Shown here: positions 9,407-16,923 of the stretch, piece by piece | Numbering within the stretch: the stretch's first letter is position 1 | How the letters are laid out: each line of letters opens with the position of its first letter | Origin: Flavobacteriales bacterium | Lineage (GTDB): Bacteria; Bacteroidota; Bacteroidia; Flavobacteriales; UBA7312 | Reading direction: 5' to 3' | Assembly: GCA_016779995.1 (NCBI GenBank) | Contig: JADHMO010000001.1 | Span: 138,638-202,637 of the forward strand | Length of the DNA: 64,000 bases | Translations under genes and position numbers: made by a program | The notes under the pieces: generated by a model | Told to the model about the DNA's origin: nothing | The model's database searches: none | What the model saw: only the letters and a program-made list of their open reading frames with translations

Positions 9407-9414
9407 CAAAGGTA
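9407..9414 (-). promoter_or_regulatory. -7 box of guaB promoter (TACCTTTG)
   Basis: Exact TAnnTTTG on minus, 18 bases before the guaB ATG, in the gap after the upstream T9SS-protein gene. Confidence 0.5.
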
Positions 9415-9452
9415 GTAAAATCTTGATTATAAAGAAGAAAAAATAAATGAGA

Positions 9453-10946
9453 TTATCTTAAGAGTATTATACTTCCATTCTCAATTAATTGTTCACCTTG
9501 AGCATAGTCAATCTGAATATTGTATATATATACACCATCAGGAGCAAGAGAATTATTTATAGTTCCATCCCAAGCTTCATCGATTGAATTTGTTTCAAAA
9601 ATGGCTTTGCCATATCGGTCATATATCTTCAAATTAAAGTTTTGAATGGCACTTTCCCCATAAACAATCACTTGCCATTTATCATTTTTCATGTCCTGAT
9701 TTCTTGGGGTAAATGCTTTGGGAATAAAAAATAATGGTGATTTAGAAATACAAACCTTATTGGAAAGCACAGTATCTTTTCTATTCAGAGAATTTAAGAC
9801 GTTTTCTGTCGAGATAAGATACACACACACCTTACCAACATCGGACATAATAGGCACATCGTAAGTACTGTTGGGATAGGCATCTCTAAGATAGCTTTGT
9901 TCTCCATTGACTTCTTTCCATAATTCAAGATGAGAATTAGATAAAAAGTTATCGTATTTAGCACTTTCTACAGATATAGATTCCTTAGTTACAGATAAAG
10001 GGCTTAATTTCAGATTATAAGCATAAGACGTATCTGTTAATGTTAAATACTGAGGCAAATCATATTCTTTGCCACAAATATCTACTGGTTTCGCTTGATA
10101 ATAATAGACGTTCCTTTCAGGTAATACCAAAGGATCTACGGCAATATACTCATCATTTACACGATTGGCTTTTCCTAAATAAAACTGAAAGCCATTTTCT
10201 AAGTTAGACTTGTAAATATTAACATGACTTAAATCATCTGAATCAGATAAAACACTAACCTCTAAACTATTTTTTCCTATTACACTAACTCTATTAATGT
10301 AACTGTATTGAGGTATATCAATATCGGTAGTTATGGTTTCTAAAAAATTAGATTTTGACAAATAACCCACAGGGCTTATTGTTTCTAACCACAAGGTGTA
10401 TTTACTTGAATATTCGATAGGAAAACTAAAAGAAGTATCATCAGAACTTATAGCGATGGTTTGCTCTGGAAAAACCGTTCCAGACCTTATATCTTCTCTA
10501 ATAGCTTTAAGTTGATAGCCGTCCATAGCGAACATATTCAGATAACTGTTCCAAAGTAACAATAAAGATGTATCACAGTTTTGATAATCGAATTTGAGAA
10601 AAACGGTAGAATGTGATTCACTTCGTACACTACTATTTCCCATAGCGTCAATAGCAACCACACTAAAGGTTTCTTTTTTTTGCTGAGGACTTGCGTTTGA
10701 GGTTAAATAAGTAGTATTAGCAATTCCCATTATCGTATCAAGAGGTATCCATAATCCTGAAATGTCTTCAAAATAAATGACGTAGCCTACTACGTTTGGC
10801 GTAGAATTAACCCAATTGATTTCGACTTGTTGTGTGCTATGATCAACACTGAGAAAAGTAATGATAGGAGCATCAGGGTCTTGTGCATTGGACACTAAAG
10901 TACTCAATATTGATAAGGTTAATAAAAAAAATTTAAGAATTCGCAT
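9453..10946 (-). CDS. Secreted fibronectin-III-like protein with T9SS type B sorting domain
   Basis: 497 residues starting with a signal peptide (MRILKFFLLTLSILSTLVSNAQ). The body looks like several fibronectin type III-like beta-sandwich units (APIITFLSVDHSTQQVEINW, VVGYVIYFEDISG, ETFSVVAIDAMGNSSV). The last 90 residues fit the gliding-motility-associated C-terminal domain: FIPKAFTPRNQDMKNDKWQV, LKIYDRYGKAIFETN, AWDGTINNSLAPDGVYIYNI. It is therefore probably exported to the cell surface by the type IX system. The actual ligand is unknown. It is followed by guaB, which has its own promoter. Confidence 0.85.
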   Translation of the reverse strand: MRILKFFLLTLSILSTLVSNAQDPDAPIITFLSVDHSTQQVEINWVNSTPNVVGYVIYFEDISGLWIPLDTIMGIANTTYLTSNASPQQKKETFSVVAIDAMGNSSVRSESHSTVFLKFDYQNCDTSLLLLWNSYLNMFAMDGYQLKAIREDIRSGTVFPEQTIAISSDDTSFSFPIEYSSKYTLWLETISPVGYLSKSNFLETITTDIDIPQYSYINRVSVIGKNSLEVSVLSDSDDLSHVNIYKSNLENGFQFYLGKANRVNDEYIAVDPLVLPERNVYYYQAKPVDICGKEYDLPQYLTLTDTSYAYNLKLSPLSVTKESISVESAKYDNFLSNSHLELWKEVNGEQSYLRDAYPNSTYDVPIMSDVGKVCVYLISTENVLNSLNRKDTVLSNKVCISKSPLFFIPKAFTPRNQDMKNDKWQVIVYGESAIQNFNLKIYDRYGKAIFETNSIDEAWDGTINNSLAPDGVYIYNIQIDYAQGEQLIENGSIILLR

Positions 10947-10970
10947 TTCAGATTAACTAACGGATAAGTT

Positions 10971-11918
10971 CTACAACACCATTTTAGAAATTTTATTTTT
11001 TATCAGTTGAAATTCTTCTATTATTTCTTGAACAATTTCCCCAGCAGGTTTGATGGTATCCATAGTAGCTGATATTTGTCCCACTTCTAACTCACCTTCT
11101 TCCAAATCACCTAAAAACATACCTTTTTTAGCTCTGCCTCTACCCAATAACGCTCGAAGTTCTTCTTTTGTTGTTCCCTTATCGTAAGCCGAAACAATTT
11201 GATTGTAAAACTCATTTTTTAACAGCCTAACCGGAGTAATTTCTTTCAACATAAGCTGAGTATCGCCCTCTTTGGCATGAAGTATATAGTCCTTAAAATT
11301 TTGATGAGCCGATGATTCTGGAGAAGCAATAAAACGACTACCTATCTGTACGCCATCTGCTCCTAATGCCATAGCCGCCAACATAGACGCACCACTACCG
11401 ATACCTCCAGCAGCGATTAATGGTATAGAAACGGCTTTTCTTATCAAAGGAATTAAACACATGGTGGTTGTTTCCTCTCTACCGTTGTGCCCACCAGCTT
11501 CAAAACCCTCAGCCACAATGGCATCAACACCGGCATCAACTGCTTTTTTAGCAAATTTGACATTACTTACAACGTGTACAACAGTTATGTTGTGTGCTTT
11601 CAAGTGAGAAGTCCACTTAGCTGGATTTCCTGCTGATGTGAAAACTATCTTTACCCCCTCTTCTATGATGATGGAAATATGGTCATCTATTTGTGGATAA
11701 AGCAAAGGTAAATTTACTGCAAAAGGCTTATCTGTATGTGCTTGGCATTTTTGGATATGCTCTTTCAAGACATCTGGATACATAGAACCTGAACCTATTA
11801 TTCCTAGACCTCCAGCATTACTAACTGCCGAAGCTAATTCCCAACCACTACACCAAATCATACCCGCTTGAATAAGTGGATATTTTATACCAAATAATTG
11901 AGTAATAGTATTGTTCAT
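10971..11918 (-). CDS. NAD(P)H-dependent flavin oxidoreductase (nitronate monooxygenase/FabK-like)
   Basis: A 315-residue FMN-binding TIM barrel. The N terminus (LFGIKYPLIQAGMIWCSG, ELASAVSNAGGLGIIGSG) and the phosphate-binding segment IPLIAAGGIGSG...ALGADGVQIGSRF are typical of the 2-nitropropane dioxygenase/FabK superfamily. The conserved catalytic His region is EGFEAGGHNGRE. Members include enoyl-ACP reductase FabK and nitronate monooxygenases; the sequence alone does not separate them. It is divergent from glyA, with only 56 bases between the starts. Confidence 0.85.
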   Translation of the reverse strand: MNNTITQLFGIKYPLIQAGMIWCSGWELASAVSNAGGLGIIGSGSMYPDVLKEHIQKCQAHTDKPFAVNLPLLYPQIDDHISIIIEEGVKIVFTSAGNPAKWTSHLKAHNITVVHVVSNVKFAKKAVDAGVDAIVAEGFEAGGHNGREETTTMCLIPLIRKAVSIPLIAAGGIGSGASMLAAMALGADGVQIGSRFIASPESSAHQNFKDYILHAKEGDTQLMLKEITPVRLLKNEFYNQIVSAYDKGTTKEELRALLGRGRAKKGMFLGDLEEGELEVGQISATMDTIKPAGEIVQEIIEEFQLIKNKISKMVL

Positions 11919-11922
11919 TTTC

Positions 11923-11930
11923 TATCTTTG
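11923..11930 (+). promoter_or_regulatory. -7 box of glyA promoter (TATCTTTG)
   Basis: Exact TAnnTTTG 44 bases before the glyA ATG, in the divergent gap with the flavin oxidoreductase gene. A TTG lies 22 bases upstream of the box, slightly far for a -33 element. Confidence 0.5.
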
Positions 11931-11974
11931 TTCTCGCAAAAAAATAATGCAGCGAAATTAGATAAATTTTACCA

Positions 11975-13249
11975 ATGAAAAGAGATAACACTATTTTTAA
12001 CCTTATAGAAGAAGAAAAAAACCGTCAAACTCACGGTATTGAGTTGATAGCCTCAGAAAATTTTGTTAGTGAACAAGTCATGGAAGCTATGGGTTCTGTA
12101 CTAACCAACAAATACGCTGAAGGCTTTCCTAACAAACGATATTATGGTGGTTGTGAAGTTGTAGATAAAGTAGAGCAATTGGCCATTGATAGAGTAAAAG
12201 AACTCTTTGGTGTTGAGTATGCCAATGTGCAGCCTCACTCTGGCTCACAGGCCAACGCTGCCGTTTATTTAGCAGTATTAAAACCGGGTGACAAAATTTT
12301 AGGCTTTAACCTTGCTCACGGTGGGCATCTTACACACGGTTCGCCTGTAAACTTTTCAGGAAAGATTTACCAAACTAGCTTTTATTCTGTCAAAGAAGAA
12401 GACGGACTTATCGACTACGATGCGATGGAACAAACCGCTATGGAAGAAAAGCCACAACTCATTATCTGCGGTGCATCGGCATACTCTAGAGATATTGACT
12501 ACGCTCGTTTTAGAGCTGTTGCCGACAAAGTTGGTGCTTTGTTGATGGCTGATATTTCTCACCCTTCAGGTCTTATTGCTGCTGGACATTTGAATAATCC
12601 TGCACCACATTGTCATATCTTAACCACTACAACTCACAAAACACTAAGAGGACCTAGAGGTGGACTTATAATGATGGGCAAAGACTTTGAAAATCCTTGG
12701 GGCTTAAAAACACCGAAAGGAAATATTCGTAAAATGTCTGCCTTACTCGATTCTGCTGTGTTTCCGGGCACACAAGGTGGGCCATTAGAACATGTTATTG
12801 GAGCAAAGGCTGTCGCTTTTGGCGAAGCCCTAGAATCTGATTTTAAGACTTACACAGCTCAAGTCATTAAGAATGCTGAAGTAATGGCTCAGTGCTTTAT
12901 AGAAAAAGGCTATAAAGTTATTTCTGGAGGGACAGAAAACCATTGTATGTTGTTGGATTTACGCTCAAAAGGAATTTCAGGGAAAGATGCTGAAAATACG
13001 CTAGTATTAGCCGACATCACTGTAAACAAAAATATGGTTCCTTTCGATGATAAATCTCCTTTTGTAACTTCTGGTATGCGTGTAGGAACACCAGCTATTA
13101 CCACTCGAGGAATTAAGGAAGACACTATTCCTCAAATTGTAGATTTGATAGATGAAGTATTGATGAATATTGACAATGAAGAAGTGATTGCTAATGTTCG
13201 CAAAAAAGTCAATGAGTTAATGGGACAATTTCCATTGTTTGCATACTAA
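11975..13249 (+). CDS. glyA: Serine hydroxymethyltransferase
   Basis: A PLP enzyme that interconverts serine and glycine while charging tetrahydrofolate with a one-carbon unit. Family signatures are intact: [12 protein letters not shown] near residues 21-32, [24 protein letters not shown], and the PLP lysine K222 in [14 protein letters not shown]. Length 424 is normal. It is a single-gene plus-strand unit. No strong intrinsic terminator is visible before the convergent surface-protein gene, only a weak AAACTG/CAGTTT hairpin near 13269-13292. Confidence 0.97.
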   Translation: MKRDNTIFNLIEEEKNRQTHGIELIASENFVSEQVMEAMGSVLTNKYAEGFPNKRYYGGCEVVDKVEQLAIDRVKELFGVEYANVQPHSGSQANAAVYLAVLKPGDKILGFNLAHGGHLTHGSPVNFSGKIYQTSFYSVKEEDGLIDYDAMEQTAMEEKPQLIICGASAYSRDIDYARFRAVADKVGALLMADISHPSGLIAAGHLNNPAPHCHILTTTTHKTLRGPRGGLIMMGKDFENPWGLKTPKGNIRKMSALLDSAVFPGTQGGPLEHVIGAKAVAFGEALESDFKTYTAQVIKNAEVMAQCFIEKGYKVISGGTENHCMLLDLRSKGISGKDAENTLVLADITVNKNMVPFDDKSPFVTSGMRVGTPAITTRGIKEDTIPQIVDLIDEVLMNIDNEEVIANVRKKVNELMGQFPLFAY

Positions 13250-13310
13250 ATACTTTTATCAAAACACTACCAAAACTGGCTAGTGCCCCACAGTTTCACC
13301 AAGAGGCTAA

Positions 13311-14156
13311 CTATAATTTGATACGCACTGCCCCAGCAGTAGTCCTATACAATGCACCAGTTGCTAAGCCTCCAGCCGTAGCAGCAGCTTCATCGGCATA
13401 GACTGGTAAATTTGAAAAATTGACATCTCTTGCAAAAATGGTACTGTCTGATTTTATGTTTCCAACAACATGAAGTTTCTCGCTTGGATTATCAGACCCA
13501 ATACCAACATCTACAGAAAATCTAGCTTCCCTTGAATAAATAATACTATCAACTTTAAGATTGTCATCAATGTGCAGCAATTCACTAGGTAAATTTGTTC
13601 CAATACCCACTTTTCCATCAGATAATATAGTAAGTCTAGCGATAGTATCCGTAACAAACTGTAAAGGAGATTGTGCATTATGAGGGGGATTAGAAAAAGT
13701 TCCAAAATAAGCAGCATTCCGACGACCTTTATGAAATTCGGCGCCTGGTTCTCCAGTTATACCTATTCTGGCTTCAATCAAACCACCATCTTGCTGAAAA
13801 ACTATTCGTGGGTTATGAGTTTCATCATCATTACCTTTATCAGCTGATAAGGTAAGAACAACATCATGATCATCAGATTCAATTTTATCAAAGTTTTCTA
13901 AGTTCAAGCAATCCCATTCACCTTCTTCCCTAGCAAAAAGACAATTGCTATCCGTATTGAATACCAACATACCATCTTTCCATCCACTTTGAGCATTGAG
14001 CTGGGCTATAGATAATCTTGGTAGGTAAAGAGCTTTTGTGGTTGATTCTAAATGAATGATAGAAAGAGGATCGGGGTTGTTTGTGCCATACCCTACTTGA
14101 GAATATAGATGAGAAGACCACATAAATAGAAATATCGAAGAATATAAGTTTTTCAT
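13311..14156 (-). CDS. Tail-fibre-like secreted surface protein
   Basis: 281 residues with a signal peptide (MKNLYSSIFLFMWSSHLYSQ) followed by VGYGTNNPDP and STTKALYLPRLS. This opening is typical of Bacteroidota surface proteins that resemble phage tail fibres. Further on come short repeats of the KVGIGTNLPSELLHI / VGIGSDNPSEKLHVVGNI kind, and the end is LATGALYRTTAGAVRIKL. These proteins usually trimerise or display beta-helical repeats; binding partners are unknown. It is transcribed away from an XRE regulator. A -7 box sits 4 bases before the ATG and a palindromic operator lies just upstream of that box, so repression by the neighbouring regulator is likely (inference). Confidence 0.75.
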   Translation of the reverse strand: MKNLYSSIFLFMWSSHLYSQVGYGTNNPDPLSIIHLESTTKALYLPRLSIAQLNAQSGWKDGMLVFNTDSNCLFAREEGEWDCLNLENFDKIESDDHDVVLTLSADKGNDDETHNPRIVFQQDGGLIEARIGITGEPGAEFHKGRRNAAYFGTFSNPPHNAQSPLQFVTDTIARLTILSDGKVGIGTNLPSELLHIDDNLKVDSIIYSREARFSVDVGIGSDNPSEKLHVVGNIKSDSTIFARDVNFSNLPVYADEAAATAGGLATGALYRTTAGAVRIKL

Positions 14157-14160
14157 AAAA

Positions 14161-14168
14161 CAAATATA
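14161..14168 (-). promoter_or_regulatory. -7 box of surface-protein promoter (TATATTTG), possibly leaderless
   Basis: Exact TAnnTTTG on minus. Only four T separate it from the ATG at 14156, so transcription would start at or next to the start codon. Confidence 0.55.
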
Positions 14169-14175
14169 TAATAAT

Positions 14176-14191
14176 TTATCATATATGATAA
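14176..14191. promoter_or_regulatory. Palindromic operator 1 for the XRE regulator
   Basis: TTATCATATATGATAA is a perfect 16-base palindrome followed by CCTA. It lies just upstream of the surface-protein -7 box, where a bound dimer would block RNA polymerase. Confidence 0.65.
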
Positions 14192-14209
14192 CCTATAAAT
14201 TTTTTTTTA

Positions 14210-14225
14210 TTATCATTATTGATAA
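14210..14225. promoter_or_regulatory. Palindromic operator 2 for the XRE regulator
   Basis: TTATCATTATTGATAA has the same arms as operator 1 (TTATCA/TGATAA, N4 centre) and is also followed by CCTA. It is 34 bases from operator 1 and 16 bases before the regulator start, which fits autoregulation. Confidence 0.6.
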
Positions 14226-14241
14226 CCTAAGATAGTTCGAT

Positions 14242-14481
14242 TTGAAATCACCAAAAGACAAAAATCATATACAATTGTATATAGGTAAAAGAATTAAAAG
14301 GATTCGTGAAGAAAAGGGAGTACCACAACAGGTATTAGCGGCACAATGCAATATGGAAAAGTCTAATTTGAGTCGCCTAGAATCTGGTCGTTCAAACCCT
14401 ACTTATTATACCTTGTATAAAATATCATTTTATCTTAATATTCCACTTTCAAATCTTACAGAACTGAAAGAAAATAGGTAA
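14242..14481 (+). CDS. XRE-family helix-turn-helix regulator
   Basis: A 79-residue single-domain regulator. The Cro/CI-type HTH covers about residues 11-70: IGKRIKRIREEKGVPQQVLAAQCNMEKSNLSRLESGRSNPTYYTLYKIS is read across the region, with the recognition helix in the MEKSNLSRLE part. No ligand or oligomerisation domain is present. The start is TTG (14242), the first possible start in this frame. It is divergent from the tail-fibre-like gene, with two 16-base palindromes in the 85-base gap. A methyltransferase gene begins 9 bases after its stop, so the two may be co-transcribed. Confidence 0.85.
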   Translation: MKSPKDKNHIQLYIGKRIKRIREEKGVPQQVLAAQCNMEKSNLSRLESGRSNPTYYTLYKISFYLNIPLSNLTELKENR

Positions 14482-14490
14482 CTTGCAAAT

Positions 14491-15279
14491 ATGAATTTAT
14501 TTGAAAAAAACATTAATATCAATCGCCAATCTTGGGAAGACAGAACCGCTGTTCATTTGAAGTCTAAATTTTATGATTTAGAAGCCTTTAAAAAGAACCC
14601 TATGTCCTTGAAGTCGTTTGAGTTGGAGGGGCTTGGTGAGGTAAAAGGAAAATCCTTATTGCATCTACAATGCCATTTCGGACAAGATAGTTTGTCCTGG
14701 GCAAGAAAAGGTGCCAAAGTAACTGCCGTAGATTTTTCACCTTCTGCTATAAAAGCAGCTAAAGCACTTTCTGAAGAATTGGATATAGAGGCTGAATTTA
14801 TAGAATCTAACGTCTTAACACTAGACTTAAAACAAGAATTCGATGTGGTGTTTATGTCTTATGGTACATTAGGTTGGTTACCCGAGCTCAAACAATGGGG
14901 AGCAGTTGTTGCCAAACACCTTAAACAAGGCGGTACATTTTTTATTGCTGAGTTTCACCCTGTCTTGGATATATTAGATGAAAAAACACAATTTGGCTAT
15001 TTTTTCGATGAAAATACACCCACTATTAAAGAAGTTGGTAGCTATACCGATGGCGGAGAAGATATGACTACCGAATATTGTTGGTGGAATCACTCACTAT
15101 CAGAAATATTTGTTGCTTTAGAATCTAACGGTTTGAAGTTGCAATCCTTTGCTGAGTTTGATTATTCTCCTTATTACATTAAAGGTACTATCAAACGCCA
15201 AGAAGGTCAATATGTTTTAGAAAATAGAGCCAAGCAATCTTTGCCTTATGTGTTTACACTGAAAGCAACTAAGAAATAG
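14491..15279 (+). CDS. Class I SAM-dependent methyltransferase
   Basis: 262 residues with a Rossmann methyltransferase core. Motif I is KSLLHLQCHFGQDSLSWARKG (read as LLHLQCHFGQDS), followed by AVDFSPSAIKAAK (acidic SAM-binding strand), DVVFMSYGTLGWLPEL and LKQGGTFFIAEFHP. It is like the small-molecule/ubiquinone-biosynthesis-type methyltransferases common in Bacteroidota. The substrate cannot be told. It lies 9 bases after the XRE regulator gene and just before the convergent TAC module. Confidence 0.85.
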   Translation: MNLFEKNININRQSWEDRTAVHLKSKFYDLEAFKKNPMSLKSFELEGLGEVKGKSLLHLQCHFGQDSLSWARKGAKVTAVDFSPSAIKAAKALSEELDIEAEFIESNVLTLDLKQEFDVVFMSYGTLGWLPELKQWGAVVAKHLKQGGTFFIAEFHPVLDILDEKTQFGYFFDENTPTIKEVGSYTDGGEDMTTEYCWWNHSLSEIFVALESNGLKLQSFAEFDYSPYYIKGTIKRQEGQYVLENRAKQSLPYVFTLKATKK

Positions 15280-15320
15280 GAAATTGCATTATTACTAATC
15301 TACAAAAAATACCGTCGCAC

Positions 15321-15776
15321 TTATTCCGACTCTTTCTTCATATTTTGAATAAACACATTAGGGTTAATGATGGGCAACATAAATCCATCACGAAGCATTG
15401 TTGGGGCTAAGGATGAGCATAATAATGCTCGAGCGTGTGTATAGCTTAGTCCATACATTGTAGCTAAAATATGATCAGGCAAATTAATGATGCTTTCATG
15501 GTCAACAACGGTAATGTATTGATCAAAGTTGAATATAGCAAAGTGAGTTTCTGAAAGATGACTAAATATTAAAAAGTCACCATGTGTAACTTTAACCTTT
15601 ATCTGAAAACGAATACTCTCCTTATTGTCAGATAATCTTATGTTAAAATCAAGATTAGATTTAAAATCTTCTTCAATTTTTTCAGTCCAAGCCGTTGTGC
15701 CAATGTTAGATACGTCAAAACTCACGGTTCTAACCGTTGATACTGTAAATCTAGCTTCTTTATTGTTCTTTTTCAT
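15321..15776 (-). CDS. SecB-like chaperone of a toxin-antitoxin-chaperone (TAC) module
   Basis: 151 residues. The first two thirds are strand-rich (RFQIKVKVTHGDFLIFSH), as in SecB. The C-terminal part (HILATMYGLSYTHARALLCSSL, then DGFMLPIINPNVFIQNM) matches the SecB pattern of a long helix with Ala-Arg-x-hydrophobic residues followed by a Leu/Pro-Pro-x-Asn end. In TAC systems a SecB-like protein protects an aggregation-prone antitoxin (established for Rv1957 of Mycobacterium tuberculosis). The ATG overlaps the antitoxin TGA in ATGA, as expected for a coupled third gene. Sequence identity with true SecB is low, so the family call rests on pattern plus gene order. Confidence 0.72.
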   Translation of the reverse strand: MKKNNKEARFTVSTVRTVSFDVSNIGTTAWTEKIEEDFKSNLDFNIRLSDNKESIRFQIKVKVTHGDFLIFSHLSETHFAIFNFDQYITVVDHESIINLPDHILATMYGLSYTHARALLCSSLAPTMLRDGFMLPIINPNVFIQNMKKESE

Positions 15777-16147
15777 GCTACTTCTAGTGAGGGATAAACT
15801 TTTACAGCATTTTCTTCTGGCGATAGGTTTGCAAACGAAATACTAAACGATTTTGAAGTATCATCTAAGTCATCTAAAAATACTGACTTATCCACCAGTT
15901 TAAAGTCTGGGTATAAGTTCAGCTTAAGAGCTAAGTTTACTAAAGTCTCCAAACGGAAATTACTTTCATCGTTAAGAATTTGAGATAAACGACCAGCACT
16001 AATACCCAAATACTCAGCCATTTGTTTTTTATTCATGCTATTAGACTCCATAAAGGATACAATATGATGGTAAAGCATACCATTCACACCTTCAATCCAA
16101 TACTCTGGACCATCTAATAGTATTTTTTTAATTTCAGCTCTAGTCAT
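15773..16147 (-). CDS. HigA-like HTH antitoxin with C-terminal tail (TAC module)
   Basis: 124 residues. A short N-terminal extension precedes an XRE helix-turn-helix at about residues 26-75 (YHHIVSFMESNSMNKKQMAEYLG, ISAGRLSQILNDES, LETLVNLALKLN). The DNA-binding domain is followed by a tail of about 45 residues (SFSISFANLSPEENAVKVYPSLEVA region) with spaced hydrophobic and aromatic residues. In known TAC antitoxins such a tail is the chaperone-addiction sequence that makes stability depend on the SecB-like partner; that role is inferred here. It has ATGA overlaps with both the toxin upstream and the chaperone downstream. It probably autorepresses the operon together with the toxin. Confidence 0.82.
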   Translation of the reverse strand: MTRAEIKKILLDGPEYWIEGVNGMLYHHIVSFMESNSMNKKQMAEYLGISAGRLSQILNDESNFRLETLVNLALKLNLYPDFKLVDKSVFLDDLDDTSKSFSISFANLSPEENAVKVYPSLEVA

Positions 16148-16509
16148 AGTTTCTTAATTAAATCTCTACAATTAATTATATCTTGCTTTTGAGTGGCTTT
16201 ATAGCCAAATTTCAAAACAATTATTTTTTTATTTCTACTCATTATATAAATCCGAATACCGTTTTTAGACTTTAACTCTAGTAAATTGCTAACTGATACT
16301 ATAGACCTGATTTTTGGTGATCTAAAATTCGGATTATTTGCATAACACTCAAGCACACGAACCAAGGAGCGTAAATCCTTATGTAGGTTACTACCTAAAC
16401 TACTTATCTCCTCCTCTATTCTGTTACGCCCATCAATGTGCAAATCAAAAATAGGTGTAATCGTTGCAACAACACAAAGAACGGATTTTTCTATGGCAAA
16501 GTTACTCAA
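16144..16509 (-). CDS. RelE/HigB-like toxin (TAC module)
   Basis: 121 residues. The second half has the RelE/ParE-superfamily layout: SNLLELKSKNGIRIYIMSRN (two strands), then KKIIVLKFGYKATQKQDII with the KxTQK-type segment and a terminal helix. HigB-type members are ribosome-dependent mRNA endonucleases. The start is TTG at 16509; an in-frame TAA lies two codons before it, so no ATG is available. A weak start on the toxin and ATG on the antitoxin would favour excess antitoxin. The toxin-first order matches the HigB-HigA-SecB arrangement. The N-terminal 60 residues are diverged from family norms. Confidence 0.75.
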   Translation of the reverse strand: MSNFAIEKSVLCVVATITPIFDLHIDGRNRIEEEISSLGSNLHKDLRSLVRVLECYANNPNFRSPKIRSIVSVSNLLELKSKNGIRIYIMSRNKKIIVLKFGYKATQKQDIINCRDLIKKL

Positions 16510-16530
16510 AATTTAGCTATAACTAAAGTT

Positions 16531-16542
16531 TATTAATTAATA
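16531..16542. promoter_or_regulatory. AT palindrome upstream of the TAC toxin, possible antitoxin operator
   Basis: TATTAATTAATA is a perfect 12-base palindrome 21 bases before the TTG start. AT-rich palindromes arise easily by chance, so this is only a candidate. The rest of 16510-16747 holds no supported gene. Confidence 0.25.
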
Positions 16543-16747
16543 TAGTTTTTAATACATAATTTAAACTCTTCAAAAAAATTATAAAAAAGGAATTGACTTA
16601 TTATTGAAAAACGATTTTAGAAAATATTGTAGAGTTGTGAACAGTAAAACTGATAATGACAATAATTTGTTTCATGGTTTTAGGTTTTAATCTGTTTGTA
16701 TTGTCGAATAACTATCGCACTTTTTGTCTCCGACTTTTTTTGGAAAG

Positions 16748-16779
16748 CTGACAGTCAGCTATAACTTGCTGACTGTCAG
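16748..16779. repeat. Perfect 12-bp hairpin made of nested palindromes
   Basis: CTGACAGTCAGC and GCTGACTGTCAG are exact reverse complements around the loop TATAACTT. Each arm is itself a near-palindrome (CTGAC-n-GTCAG). It lies 12 bases beyond the 3' end of tRNA-Met. Neither strand has a proper T-run after it, so it is not a standard intrinsic terminator, though it may mark the tRNA 3' processing/termination zone. Confidence 0.8.
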
Positions 16780-16791
16780 TACTTTTCAGAG

Positions 16792-16865
16792 TAGCGAGGG
16801 AGAGATTTGAACTCTCGGCCTCCGGGTTATGAATCCGACGCTCTAACCAACTGAGCTACCTCGCC
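16792..16865 (-). tRNA. tRNA-Met (anticodon CAT, elongator-like)
   Basis: The acceptor GGCGAGG pairs with CCTCGCT (G-T wobble at the end), the D arm is GCTCAGTTGGTTAGAGC, the anticodon loop is TTCATAA and the T arm is GAGAG-TTCAAAT-CTCTC. The paired first acceptor position argues against initiator tRNA. A CAT anticodon could also be tRNA-Ile2 after lysidine modification. Confidence 0.92.
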
Positions 16866-16878
16866 ATAGTTGGGTCGG

Positions 16879-16908
16879 CAAATATACTATTTTTGTCAAC
16901 TCCTCAAA
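16879..16908 (-). promoter_or_regulatory. tRNA-Met promoter (-33 TTTG, 18 bp, -7 TATATTTG)
   Basis: The best match in the window to the Bacteroidota sigma-A consensus: TTTG (16908-16905), 18-base spacer, TATATTTG (16886-16879), then 13 bases to the tRNA 5' end. Confidence 0.75.
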
Positions 16909-16923
16909 TCACTTTTTTAATTT

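Noticed and set aside
16656-16751. A 31-codon frame (MTIICFMVLGFNLFVLS...) upstream of the TAC operon on the other strand
   Set aside because: Hydrophobic small peptide reminiscent of type I toxins, but it has no promoter, no antisense RNA signature and runs into the hairpin at 16748; chance is likely in AT-rich DNA.
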